A stretch of DNA of 64,000 bases from Hyphomicrobiales bacterium (GTDB lineage Bacteria > Pseudomonadota > Alphaproteobacteria > Rhizobiales > Xanthobacteraceae): the NCBI GenBank assembly GCA_009377755.1, contig WHTM01000012.1, forward strand, positions 1 to 64,000. The letters run 5' to 3'. The position numbers and the translations under genes were made by a program. This document shows, piece after piece, positions 27,198-35,271 of this stretch; the first letter of the stretch is position 1, and the number at the start of each line of letters is the position of its first letter. Under the pieces are notes generated by a model, which saw only the letters and a list, made by a program, of their open reading frames with translations, searched no databases and had not been told where the DNA came from.

Positions 27198-27710
27198 ATG
27201 ATGAAGCATCTCACTATGAAGAAGCTTGCAGCCGCCGGACTTGCGGGAGCATTGGTGTTGGCAGCCGCAACACCATCACTCGCGCGAGACGGGCGATCAT
27301 TCGGGCGAGACGGGCGCGCCGCCGCGGCAGCGGCCGGCGGCTTCGCGGCTGCGGTGATTGGCTCGGCAGCGGCACTGCTCCCGGGCCCCGGCTACGGCGA
27401 CGAGCTCGGCTACGGCGACGGGCTCGGCTACGGGGATCAGCCCTACTCGCCCGCCGCCTATGCGTACGAGCCGGACGATGGATATGACTCGTATGGATAT
27501 GCCTCGTATGGCGATGATGGCGATGACTCGTATGGCGACGACTCGTATGCCTCGTATGGCGATGATGGCGATGACTCGTACGCCTATATGTCGGACGCCG
27601 GCTACGGCGATTATCCCGTCGACACGAAAGGCGAGTCTGGTGCGCCGATCTATAGAAGCGAATTGGGACCGGGTTGCACGGTCGGCCTCAAGGAACAGGA
27701 TCGCTGCTGA
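27198..27710 (+). CDS. secreted Tyr/Gly/Asp-repeat protein
   Basis: 170 residues with a clear signal peptide (KKLAAAGLAGALVLAAATPSLA). Next is an Ala/Gly-rich segment that may span or insert in a membrane. Then come low-complexity repeats of YGD, YGDDGDDSYGDDSYASYG type, very acidic and aromatic. The C-terminus has two Cys (GPGCTVGLKEQDRC). At DNA level a 32-base block around 27510 and 27550 is a direct repeat. AGGAGAGAGG lies upstream of the start. No function is assigned; metal or surface binding is a guess. Confidence 0.7.
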   Translation: MMKHLTMKKLAAAGLAGALVLAAATPSLARDGRSFGRDGRAAAAAAGGFAAAVIGSAAALLPGPGYGDELGYGDGLGYGDQPYSPAAYAYEPDDGYDSYGYASYGDDGDDSYGDDSYASYGDDGDDSYAYMSDAGYGDYPVDTKGESGAPIYRSELGPGCTVGLKEQDRC

Positions 27711-27736
27711 CGCTCCCCCGCGGCGCAGCCAGAATA

Positions 27737-27769
27737 GAGCGGGCCGGCGAACGGCCCGCTCGCCGTTTT
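27737..27769 (+). terminator. rho-independent terminator, possibly bidirectional
   Basis: GAGCGGGCC and GGCCCGCTC around a 7-base loop, then CGCCGTTTTC. It lies 27 bases after the repeat-protein stop; it also faces the 3' end of ruvX on the other strand. Confidence 0.75.
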
Positions 27770-27774
27770 CTGCG

Positions 27775-28275
27775 TCATCCGGGAACATCGTCGAGCCGGG
27801 CGAGACGGTCCAGCGCGCCCTGCAGAATGAACGCCGCGGCGTGCTGATCGATCACGGCAGCACGTTTGCGGCGGCTCGCGTCGGCGGCGATGAGGTCGCG
27901 CTCGACCGCGGCGGTCGACAACCGCTCGTCCCAGAGGGCAATCGGCAGCGCCGTGAGCTTGGCGAGATTGCGCGCGAACGCCCGCGCCGACTGCGCTCGC
28001 GGGCCTTCCGACCCGTCCATGTTGATCGGCAGACCGAGGACGAAGCCGACAGCGCTCCGCTCGGCTGCAAGCGCGAACAGGCGCTTCGCATCCGCCGCGA
28101 AAACTTTGCGCGCAATCGTTTCGATCCCGGTGGCCAGCCGCCGGTCCGGATCGCTGGTCGCAACGCCGATGGTCTTGGTCCCGAGATCGAGCCCGATCAA
28201 CGCGCCACGCCGCGGCCAGTGCCTTACGGCATCCACCAATGCCAAGATAGGCGCCGGTGTATTCGCGGACGGCAT
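27775..28275 (-). CDS. ruvX: Holliday junction resolvase-like protein RuvX (YqgF)
   Basis: RNase H-fold nuclease involved in pre-16S rRNA 5' maturation and possibly junction resolution. From Met 28275 it is about 166 residues. Acidic residues are in LIGLDLGTKTIGVA, DERLSTAAVERDL and IDQHAAAFILQG; the GLPINMDGSEGPRA motif is typical. The frame extends upstream to 28329, but the family length supports the later Met. Confidence 0.9.
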   Translation of the reverse strand: MPSANTPAPILALVDAVRHWPRRGALIGLDLGTKTIGVATSDPDRRLATGIETIARKVFAADAKRLFALAAERSAVGFVLGLPINMDGSEGPRAQSARAFARNLAKLTALPIALWDERLSTAAVERDLIAADASRRKRAAVIDQHAAAFILQGALDRLARLDDVPG

Positions 28276-28403
28276 AGTCGGCACTTTGATCCCGATCGGC
28301 GATGGCGAGCTACGATAGTTTGCGTGCAATCATTGGCTTCATCCGCAAAATGGATGGCTGACGGGGCGAAAGCAAACACGCCCACGTACCCCTGGCACCG
28401 TAA

Positions 28404-28431
28404 CAGAAAAAGGGCGGCACGAAGCCGCCCT
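28404..28431 (-). terminator. strong rho-independent terminator
   Basis: On the minus strand: AGGGCGGC, loop TTCGT, GCCGCCCT, then TTTTCT. No minus-strand coding frame ends just before it (the DHFR stop is 185 bases away), which points to a non-coding transcript. Confidence 0.8.
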
Positions 28432-28545
28432 GGAGTTTATACGCCACGCGGGAGGATCCAAGAACGGGTCGGCTGAGACGCTGCCAGCCCACGTAACCGA
28501 AGGTTCATAAATCCATCACAGAACGCCACAGCCCCGCTGATTCGT
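28405..28545 (-). ncRNA. candidate structured small RNA, possibly 6S RNA
   Basis: A minus-strand segment of about 140 bases between ruvX and the DHFR-like gene ends at a perfect terminator. It contains ATGAACCTTCGGTTACG, then the hairpin GGCTG...CAGCC with GGCAGCGTCTC, then GGATCCTCCCGCG. GCGGGG near the 5' end can pair with CTCCCGC near the 3' end, leaving a central bubble, the layout of 6S RNA. GGTTAC and GGCAGCGTCTC recall the E. coli 6S 3' half. TTGACG lies near 28545. This rests on memory of the family, without a covariance search. Confidence 0.42.
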
Positions 28546-28615
28546 CAATTTGCATTTTGTAATTTGTAAGGAATGGCGCGAGCGTGTTGTCAGCGGCGTC
28601 GCGAGCGCGCCGGCG

Positions 28616-29170
28616 TCATCGCCGCCAGGTGGAGACTGAGACGTCCGCCGCTGCGTCCAGTACGCGCACTGGGTAGGGCCGCAGCCCCTGACGTCCCAGC
28701 AGTTCCTCGGGGGTGTGCGGCGGGATTCCGGGAAACACGGGCCGCCCGCTGGGAATCCTGGCTTGCGCGGCACGGGTCAGGTGGAACGCATCGTAGCGGG
28801 GGAGGAAGAGGCCGAACACCTCAGTCCCACCGATGATGGCCGCAACCCCGTGGCTGACGCCGAGCGCCTCGCACGCATCCTCGAGCGTCACTCCATCAGG
28901 GTTCCAGAGCAGCGCCTTCGAGTTGTCCGGATGCCGAGCCAGCGCCGCAATCCGCCGGGTCAAGACCAGCCGCTGCCGGCGCGGCGAATTACGCTGCCGC
29001 TCCTGCGAATTGCGGCCGTGCACGACGACATCGGCCTCGTCGAGGCCATGGGCAAAGAATTGCTGGTCGGCCTCATTGATGATTGCGGGCGGCATCGTCC
29101 CGGTCGCGTCGGCGATCATGCCGTCGCCCGAGACGATCGCGTAACCTACAACGCGCAGGAGGGGTGGCAT
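28616..29170 (-). CDS. dihydrofolate reductase-like protein (RibD C-terminal fold)
   Basis: 184 residues with the DHFR-like layout: VVGYAIVSGDGMIAD at the start, FFAHGLDEADVVVHGRNS, RLVLTRRIAAL and AAIIGGTEVFGLFLPRYDAFHLTRA. It is related to but not identical with FolA; may reduce a pteridine or flavin-like substrate. It is transcribed toward the small RNA candidate. No clear ribosome site is seen before Met 29170. Confidence 0.75.
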   Translation of the reverse strand: MPPLLRVVGYAIVSGDGMIADATGTMPPAIINEADQQFFAHGLDEADVVVHGRNSQERQRNSPRRQRLVLTRRIAALARHPDNSKALLWNPDGVTLEDACEALGVSHGVAAIIGGTEVFGLFLPRYDAFHLTRAAQARIPSGRPVFPGIPPHTPEELLGRQGLRPYPVRVLDAAADVSVSTWRR

Positions 29171-29240
29171 GAGTGTGCCGCCGGTGTTGCCTCACTGGAC
29201 AACACCGCCGAGCGCGCGGGTATTCGCCGGCGCGCCACGG

Positions 29241-29690
29241 TCATTCGCCGCCAATCGTGCGGACGACAGTCGACGTCGGGCGCCGCTTGAAATCGAATGA
29301 ATCAAGGTCGGTCGAGAAGATACCAATGTTGCGCTCGCCGAGATATTCGACGAGCTCCAGCGGATGCCGCAGCGCCGGAAAGCGGAAGAACGGCGCCCCG
29401 GGGACACCGAGCGCCAGGTGCACCGCGCTCACGCCGCGTTCGATCTCCTCCCGGGCCTCGTCACCCGAGGTGAGCACCACTTCCTGCGGGCCCAGGAAAT
29501 CGTGCATCTTGAAGTGCTCGAAGCCGAACCCCGGCCCGCCCGTGGTGTCGATCTCGACGGTTCGGGACACGCCCAGGGCGTCGGGTTTGCCCGGGCAAGT
29601 GCCAGGAACTGGCGCGGCTTGCGCGGGTACGACACCGAACGCCGCCAGAAATGCGGTCAGAACAAGCGCGATTGCCGTAACGGGACGCAC
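29241..29690 (-). pseudogene. decayed polysaccharide deacetylase (NodB-homology) gene
   Basis: 149 residues with a good signal peptide and the family's N-terminal block (TCPGKPDALGVSRTVEIDT, GFGFEHFKMHDFL, EVVLT). At EVVLT, where the catalytic TFDDGP motif should follow, the sequence jumps to EAREEIERGVSAVHLALG, a segment that in intact homologues lies roughly 60 residues later. The metal-binding SHTWSH region is therefore deleted. The C-terminus is also cut soon after STDLDSFDFK. All catalytic motifs are gone, so it cannot be an active deacetylase. It could still be expressed as a secreted fragment. Confidence 0.75.
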
Positions 29691-29886
29691 GACGAACCCC
29701 CTGCCGGTGATCGAGGAGCATGTTCGGAGCAGAGGCGCTCTGTCAAACCTGATCCCGATGGCGGCGCCGGCGGCCCCTGCCTCCGCGGCGGGTCGGCGGC
29801 CTCGGTCCGGATAGCCGCGGCGAAGCCGATTGTTTGTTGCGGCGAGCCGGTATAATGCAACGAGACTTCAACACGGGAGGAGCGAC

Positions 29887-30078
29887 ATGCCTGAGGTCTA
29901 TGTGCATTCCGTCAAGGGCCGCACGCCGGAGCAGAAGCGTGGATTGATCAATGACATCACCGAAGCGGTGGTGAAGAATTACAATGTTCCAAAGGACGCC
30001 GTGCTGGTCCAACTGGTGGAGTCGGATCCGGCCGACAAGGCCAAGGGCGGCGTGACCTTCAGCGAGATGCGGCGCTAG
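29887..30078 (+). CDS. 4-oxalocrotonate tautomerase family protein
   Basis: 63 residues; Pro-2 after the initiator Met (MPEVYVHSVKGRTPEQK) is the catalytic base once Met is removed. The length is exactly that of the 4-OT monomer. A strong GGGAGGAG lies seven bases upstream. It is a lone gene, so its role in aromatic breakdown is not supported by neighbours. Confidence 0.82.
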   Translation: MPEVYVHSVKGRTPEQKRGLINDITEAVVKNYNVPKDAVLVQLVESDPADKAKGGVTFSEMRR

Positions 30079-30199
30079 ATCACGGCCGCACCCGGTGCAA
30101 TGCGATGCGGGAGCACCTACCGCATCGCTCGGCGCTTGCGGCGTCACCATGCAGCCGCCGACGATCCACGCCAGCCAGTCGGGTTCCGACCGGATGCGC

Positions 30200-30718
30200 T
30201 TAAAGCGTCACCGGCGCTCCCATGAAATCGCGCTTGGCGAGTTCGACGCCGTTATGGCGCAGGATGTCGTACGCGGTGGTGGTGTGGAAATAGAAGTGTG
30301 GCAGGCAGAAGTTCAGCAGCAGCGACTGTCCGGTGAATTCGCGCGTGGCGCCGCTCGGAAACGTGAAGGTGATCGTCTTGTCCTCCGTCCCGTCGACCTG
30401 CGCCGGCGTCAGACCACGGATGAAGTCGATGGTCTTGGCGATGCGTTCCTTGAGTTCGGGGAAGGTTGTCTCGGTATTCGCAAAGCTCGGTGCATCGACA
30501 CCGGCAAGCTTGCTGCAGGCGCTCACGGCATGATCGGTGGCGGCGCGCACCTGGCGCGCCAGCGGAAACATGTCGGGGTAGAGCCGCGCGGTCACCAGCG
30601 CCGCCGGGTCGATCTTCTTCGCCTCGGCATGCGCGGCCGCCTTGTCGAGCACGGCCGAGAGGCTGGCGAGAAACTGCACGAAGATCGGCGCTGACGCCTT
30701 GTACATCGAGATTGGCAT
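30200..30718 (-). CDS. DUF1993 domain protein
   Basis: 172 residues with the DUF1993 pattern: YKASAPIFVQFLASLSAVLDKA at the start, DMFPLARQVRAATDHA, and near the end LLNFCLPHFYFHTTTAYDILRHNGV. The fold resembles DinB-like helical bundles. The function is unknown. Start at Met 30718; the upstream extension is spurious. Confidence 0.82.
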   Translation of the reverse strand: MPISMYKASAPIFVQFLASLSAVLDKAAAHAEAKKIDPAALVTARLYPDMFPLARQVRAATDHAVSACSKLAGVDAPSFANTETTFPELKERIAKTIDFIRGLTPAQVDGTEDKTITFTFPSGATREFTGQSLLLNFCLPHFYFHTTTAYDILRHNGVELAKRDFMGAPVTL

Positions 30719-30973
30719 GGAGTTACGTCCTTTGCATTGCCGCAACGGCCGTGACAGGCCGGCGCCCCGCGTCGCGTGGCAGGAAAGTGGCGGCAGAATG
30801 CGCTGCCGCGTCAGGTTCGCGCAAGCGCTACGATTACAGCCGGCTTCTTTCGGCACCCGCTGGATAGAACGCGGCAGGATGCCTAACGCGTCCGCGCATA
30901 GGCGCGATCACGAGCTATTGACCGGATGCCGTGCATGATCGAACGTTTGGCTGCATCAGGAGGCGAGTGCGCC

Positions 30974-31171
30974 ATGGCCTTCGTACAGTTCACCCGGGCG
31001 GACGACTCGCTGGTCATCGTCAGCACGCGGGAAATCGTCACCTGCGAGCCGGTGCCCAAGGATGCCGCCCGGCTGGAGCAGGGTACGCGCATCACCTTCA
31101 GGAACGGCGGGCAGCAGGACGTGAAGGAACTGGTCGCCGATGTCTGGCGCATCTTGAATTTGAGCGGCTGA
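30974..31171 (+). CDS. small conserved hypothetical protein, 65 aa
   Basis: Begins MAFVQFTRADDSLVIVSTREI and ends DVKELVADVWRILNL. AGGAGG lies about ten bases upstream of ATG 30974. It looks like a compact beta-rich fold and is found in related Bradyrhizobium-type genomes as I recall. Function unknown. It precedes the DedA gene by 101 bases on the same strand. Confidence 0.6.
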   Translation: MAFVQFTRADDSLVIVSTREIVTCEPVPKDAARLEQGTRITFRNGGQQDVKELVADVWRILNLSG

Positions 31172-31272
31172 CCCCCGCGCATATTCGCGCACCCCGCCTC
31201 CGGCGCATTGATTTCTTGCGCGGTTCTCGCCAAGACTGGCGTACCCGCCAGGCGCCGAGGCCCGCCAGTAAG

Positions 31273-31854
31273 ATGGATCTGACGCAAGTCTTCGAGCTGA
31301 TCCGCCAACACGGCGAGATGGCCTACGCGTTCATTTTCGCTTACGCGGCCTCGCACAGCATGCTGATCGTGCTGTTTGCCGGCTATGCGGCGCACATGGG
31401 GGCGCTCGATTGGGGCAAGCTCGTGCTGATCTGCTGGGCCGGGAGCTGCTTCGGCGACATGGTCCGCTTCTGGATCGGCAGGCGGTTTGGGACAAGCTGG
31501 ATGTCCTCGTTCCCGCGGCTGGAGCGCGCCGTGCAGACCGCGGCGCGGCTGGTCGACCGTCACTATCTGTGGATTCCGCTGATCCACCGCTATCCGAACG
31601 GCATCCGCAGCGTCGCTGGTTTCGCCTTCGGCATGTCCCGGTTGCCACGCTCAACCTTCCACACCCTTAATGTCGTTGCGGCCGGGATCTGGTCCGTGGC
31701 GATCGTCTCGGCGGGCTATGCCTTTGGCCATGTTTCCGAAAAGACGCTGAGCGACGCCGCATCCGGCGTGAGCCTGGCGACCATGCTGGTGTTCCTCGGG
31801 CTGTTCTGGTTCCTCAGCAAGCGGCTCGAACGTGTCATCGAGGAACGGAGCTAG
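31273..31854 (+). CDS. DedA family membrane protein (SNARE-associated domain)
   Basis: 193 residues with multiple membrane segments and the VTT/DedA landmarks: GDMVRFWIGRRFG and IPLIHRYPNGIRSVAGFAFGMSR. DedA-family proteins act in undecaprenyl-phosphate or phospholipid flipping and membrane-potential homeostasis. The TAG stop is part of a CTAG at the border of a hairpin element. Confidence 0.85.
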   Translation: MDLTQVFELIRQHGEMAYAFIFAYAASHSMLIVLFAGYAAHMGALDWGKLVLICWAGSCFGDMVRFWIGRRFGTSWMSSFPRLERAVQTAARLVDRHYLWIPLIHRYPNGIRSVAGFAFGMSRLPRSTFHTLNVVAAGIWSVAIVSAGYAFGHVSEKTLSDAASGVSLATMLVFLGLFWFLSKRLERVIEERS

Positions 31855-31977
31855 TGTGGTGGATCGGAGAACTTCTGAACCAAAACGACATGAGATTCAT
31901 TACGTTGCTAGTGTCGTTTCCGATTCGGACGTTCGCTCCGGGGCGGCTGCAAACTCAAGCCGAATCGCGATACTGGG
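31851..31977. repeat. composite class II-class I hairpin unit (diverged)
   Basis: CTAGTGTGGTGGATCGGAG starts a degraded class II element. It is followed by a linker with GAGATTCATTACGTTGCTAG and a class I element (GTGTCGTTTCCGATTCGGACG ... GCAAACTCAAGCCGAATCGCG). Read on the minus strand the order is I-linker-II, as at 26608-26768 and 46230-46395. The first CTAG contains the dedA stop codon. Confidence 0.7.
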
Positions 31978-32098
31978 CCGATCGGCTTTGCCTTCGGCTT
32001 GACGCTGCCATGAATTTATGGTGCGTTGCACCCTTAATTTGCCGCATTGCAACAATTAGCTGACGGCAGTGGGAAACGAGCGTCAGACGAAGGGCAAC

Positions 32099-32404
32099 AT
32101 GAACGGTGTGTGGAAAACGAAATTCGGGCCGCGCCGGGTACGGCAGGAGCCTCCGACCCTGGAAGAGGCCGTCGCCGCGGCAAGCGGGCTAACCGACGAC
32201 CTGCAACAGCAGGTGGAGATCGCGGCCTCGTTGATGGACCTCCCGGAGGACCAGGTGCGGGCGGCCGTAACAAAGGCGGCGGCGCAGCGCAAGCGCCAGA
32301 TCGGCACAGTGGGCGTCACTGCCCGGAGCGGTTTGCAGCGCGCGGTCGTGGTCGAGCGCAAGGCCGCGCGGCGGCCGGGGGTTCCTCGCCGGTTCAGCGT
32401 CTAG
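32099..32404 (+). CDS. conserved hypothetical protein, 101 aa
   Basis: Starts MNGVWKTKFGPRRVRQEPPTL, then EEAVAAASGLTDDLQQQVEIAA and LPEDQVRAAVTKAA, with a basic C-terminal tail ending RRFSV. It is probably a small helical, possibly nucleic-acid-binding protein. I do not recognise the family. AAGGGC lies upstream of ATG 32099. Confidence 0.55.
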   Translation: MNGVWKTKFGPRRVRQEPPTLEEAVAAASGLTDDLQQQVEIAASLMDLPEDQVRAAVTKAAAQRKRQIGTVGVTARSGLQRAVVVERKAARRPGVPRRFSV

Positions 32405-32693
32405 GCTGCCCAGAAGCCCGCTATTCCCGTGGCCAGTTTCCCCCGGATGGCGGTGATGACGCGCGGGTCGGCGGGGCCGAATCTTCTTGCCGTCAAGTGC
32501 CGTGAAGGCGAAAGGCGTGCGCCGAAGCGCAGCTTATATCCGCTTGGGCACACGCGGGGCGCGAGAGCGGTGGAACGGCGAGCGCGGCCATGAACAGGGC
32601 AGGGCGGTTCGACGCGCGTACAGCATCTCAACAGCTAACGCGCCGGACAAAACGCAGCGTCATCGCGCCCTGGCGCGCTCGATCCAGGATCCA

Positions 32694-32894
32694 TCAGCCG
32701 GCGACCGGCTCCGGGAAGCGGGCGATGGTCTCGAACTGGTAGCCGCAGGCTTCGCATGCCCACAGGTGGCGCACCTTGCGGTCATCGAGATACTCGGACC
32801 AGTCGGGCGCGAAAATCTTCTCGCCGCATTGCGCGCAGTCGATCACCGGCCGCGCGTGAGCGAACTTCCGAATGGCGGGGGACCTGAGCTCCAT
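32694..32894 (-). CDS. small zinc-ribbon protein, 66 aa
   Basis: CAQCG near residue 20 and CEACG near residue 47 make a two-knuckle zinc ribbon. The sequence between (EKIFAPDWSEYLDDRKVRHLWA) is typical of small rhizobial zinc-ribbon proteins of unknown role. It stands alone, with AT-rich upstream sequence. The 289 bases on its other side, up to 32404, hold no credible gene. Confidence 0.7.
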   Translation of the reverse strand: MELRSPAIRKFAHARPVIDCAQCGEKIFAPDWSEYLDDRKVRHLWACEACGYQFETIARFPEPVAG

Positions 32895-33168
32895 AACGCA
32901 TCCTCATTTCTTTGTTTTTCCCCCGTTCCCCAATTCTTCTTATCCTGCCCCGACATCGTGACGCCATTGCGACGCGCGATGAGGTGCGACGCGCGATGAG
33001 GCAGTCCGGCTGACGTATTCCCGCAGGCGAGCGCTCGCGACCAGCGGCTGCTGTGCCGTGCCCGGGAAACGCCGCGTCACTGTGGACGCTCTGCGATTTG
33101 TGATGGGCACACCGCAGCCGAGTCGGCTAAACGCGGGGGCGCGCAATGCAGAAGGGATCGACGCCTCC

Positions 33169-33558
33169 ATGACACAGACCGCCCAACGCCTTGCACCCGC
33201 CGTGCTCAGCATCCTGCGCATCATGTCGGCACTGCTGCTGCTGCAGCACGCCTTTTCGAAGTTCTTCGCCTTCCCGATGGTGATGAAGGCGCCGCAGATG
33301 TTCTCGCTCATCTGGTTCGCGGGCGCGATCGAACTTGTCGGCGGCGTGCTGCTGCTGCTCGGCCTGTTCACGCGCCCGGTGGCGTTCATCCTCTCCGGCG
33401 AGCTCGCGTTCGTCTACTTCATCGGTCATGCGCCGAAGGGATTCTACCCGCTGACCAACGGCGGCGAGGCCGCGGTTCTGTTCTGCTTCATCTTCCTCTA
33501 CATCGCCTGCGCCGGCGGCGGGCCGATCAGCATCGACGCCATGCGCGGGCGAAGGTGA
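33169..33558 (+). CDS. DoxX family membrane protein
   Basis: 129 residues with four membrane segments: APAVLSILRIMSALLLLQHAFSKF, IWFAGAIELVGGVLLLLG, FILSGELAFVYF and a C-terminal segment. HAPKGFYPLTNGGEAAVLF is a DoxX-family signature. DoxX proteins are linked to redox and thiosulfate metabolism, but this short type has no assigned substrate. It lies 44 bases before the YciI gene. Confidence 0.85.
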   Translation: MTQTAQRLAPAVLSILRIMSALLLLQHAFSKFFAFPMVMKAPQMFSLIWFAGAIELVGGVLLLLGLFTRPVAFILSGELAFVYFIGHAPKGFYPLTNGGEAAVLFCFIFLYIACAGGGPISIDAMRGRR

Positions 33559-33602
33559 CGGCAAGCGTCGCGCGCAATCGCGGAGCATATTGGAGAAGCA
33601 CC

Positions 33603-33986
33603 ATGAACACGAACCCGGATTTGAGCCCCGATGACCTGCTCGCGCGGATGCTGAAAAAGCAGCTCTGGCTCGTCATCACCAGGGCCGTGGCGCCGCCGGA
33701 CGAGGTGCGCAAGCAGCTCAAGCGGCATCTCGACTATCAGATCCGGATCGAGAAGGAGGGCATCATGTACGGCGCGGGACCCGCGGCCGCGCCCGGCGAG
33801 ACCAAGCCCGCCTTCGGCCTGATCATCATCCGCGCCAAGGACGAGGCCGAGGCGCGCCGCATCGCCGACGCCGACCCGATGCATTCCTCCGGTGTGCGCA
33901 GCTACGAGCTGTATGTGTGGTCGCTCAACGAGGGCCGCATCAACGTGACGCTGGATTTTTCCGACCAGACGTTCCGGTTCGAGTAA
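33603..33986 (+). CDS. YciI family protein
   Basis: 127 residues with the YciI-like ferredoxin fold: LVITRAVAPPDEVRKQLKRHLDYQIRIE, then AFGLIIIRAKDEAEARRIADADPMHSSGVRSYELYVWSL. The conserved His in HLDYQ and the DPMH motif fit the family. Possible dimeric enzyme or sensor. Probably co-transcribed with the DoxX gene. Confidence 0.78.
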   Translation: MNTNPDLSPDDLLARMLKKQLWLVITRAVAPPDEVRKQLKRHLDYQIRIEKEGIMYGAGPAAAPGETKPAFGLIIIRAKDEAEARRIADADPMHSSGVRSYELYVWSLNEGRINVTLDFSDQTFRFE

Positions 33987-34181
33987 GTGCTTGGACGCGC
34001 ATGCGGCACATTGCCGACACCCATCAGTTGGCGCTTGCAGCCGGCGATAGCGCCCGCCCGGGCGGATTGTGGTAGACACCGATCGGCCCTATCTTGGTGC
34101 AAACCCCTGCCGCACTCCACAGGGCGTCAGCCTGCGGGACAGCCCTCAACCTGCGCGGCGGGATCTCATGGAGGGCACATC

Positions 34182-34649
34182 ATGGCCATCGCTCCGACCC
34201 TGCAAAGGTACCTGGACCAGCATGTCACCTATGCGGTGATCCCGCACGAATCGACCATGTCGTCGATCCGAACCGCCGAGGCTTGCCGCATTTCCGGAGA
34301 GTGTCTCGCCAAGGGTGTGTTGCTGCGCGGAAACAACGGCTACATGCTCGCCGTCCTGCCCGCCTCGCACCATATCCGTCTGTCGGACCTGCGAACGCAG
34401 CTCGGTGAAGAGGTCGATTTGGCGACGGAAGCCGAGATCGATACGGTGTTCCGGGACTGCGTTCACGGCGCCGTTCCGCCGGTCGGCGACTGCTACGGGC
34501 TCGACACCATTGTCGACGATAGCATCGACGGCCAGCCGGACGTCTACCTGGAGGCCGGCGATCACGCGACGCTGATTCATCTGCGCCACGACCAGTTCGA
34601 GAAATTGACCGCCGACGCACGACACGGGCGCTTCAGCGTTCATGTCTGA
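34182..34649 (+). CDS. YbaK/ProX-type aminoacyl-tRNA deacylase
   Basis: 155 residues from ATG 34182. The editing-domain pattern is visible: YAVIPHESTMSSIRTAEACRIS, then CLAKGVLLRGNNGYMLAVLPA and GAVPPVGDCYGLDTIVD. Such free-standing domains hydrolyse mischarged tRNA. The deacylase specificity cannot be read from this sequence. The long upstream extension is not real. Confidence 0.82.
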   Translation: MAIAPTLQRYLDQHVTYAVIPHESTMSSIRTAEACRISGECLAKGVLLRGNNGYMLAVLPASHHIRLSDLRTQLGEEVDLATEAEIDTVFRDCVHGAVPPVGDCYGLDTIVDDSIDGQPDVYLEAGDHATLIHLRHDQFEKLTADARHGRFSVHV

Positions 34650-34765
34650 TCGTTCGTCGCGGCGCCGTAGCGGCCATAGGGTGGGCACGCGCAGCATGCC
34701 CACCGATCACGGATTGGCGACCGCGCATGACGCTGCGATCTGCCGAAGATCAACCCAACCCGCGG

Positions 34766-35119
34766 CTAAAAGTTCACCACCTTGGTGTCCGGCTGCTGTG
34801 CCGCGGTGTGGAACTCGTTCATGCCGGCGAGCGTGACGCGCTTGTCGAGCGCTGAGGCGGCAATCCCACGCGCCTCGACGCAGGGCTTGCAGGCGAACAG
34901 CGTCACGTTGGGGTGCCCGGCGACCTCCTCGTAGCGGTTAGGCGGGCCGACCGGCACCAGCTTCGCGCCCGCGTCCTCGACGCCCACGAGCGTCGCGTCG
35001 GCGAACAGCATCAGCGTGACGCGGTCGCCGGCCTGCACGGCGGAGGCGGCGAAGATGAACGGCAGCATGGCGCGGGTGGGATCGGTCGGGCCGTAAGTGG
35101 CGGAGATGGCGAAATGCAT
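34766..35119 (-). CDS. DsrE family protein
   Basis: 117 residues of the DsrE/DsrF-like sulfur-relay fold: ISATYGPTDPTRAMLPFIFAASAVQAGDRV and NVTLFACKPCVEARGI. The two-Cys CKPC replaces the single active Cys of DsrE. Operon partners are not seen; role in sulfur trafficking is not supported here. Confidence 0.75.
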   Translation of the reverse strand: MHFAISATYGPTDPTRAMLPFIFAASAVQAGDRVTLMLFADATLVGVEDAGAKLVPVGPPNRYEEVAGHPNVTLFACKPCVEARGIAASALDKRVTLAGMNEFHTAAQQPDTKVVNF

Positions 35120-35221
35120 GATGCGCCTCCGGTCTCTGGCGTTGCGTCGCGCGCGGCTTTGGCGTCCGTGGCAAGGATGCGGGCGAACCGTTTCGCGCGC
35201 AAGCGCGATGCGCTGGCCGGT

Positions 35222-35271
35222 GCTCCGGAGTGGGCTGGCAAACTCAAGCGAACTTCCGAATCACGACACTA
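35222..35271. repeat. class I hairpin half element at the end of the SNase gene
   Basis: On the minus strand it reads TAGTGTCGTGATTCGGAAG then TTCGCTTGAGTTTGCCAGC, matching the left arm and loop of class I. The right arm is missing beyond CTCCGGAGCA. Its first three bases are the stop codon of the thermonuclease gene. Confidence 0.7.

Noticed and set aside
28310-28492. 60-codon minus-strand frame over the small RNA candidate
   Set aside because: It is translated through the terminator hairpin, has no ribosome site and no family pattern.
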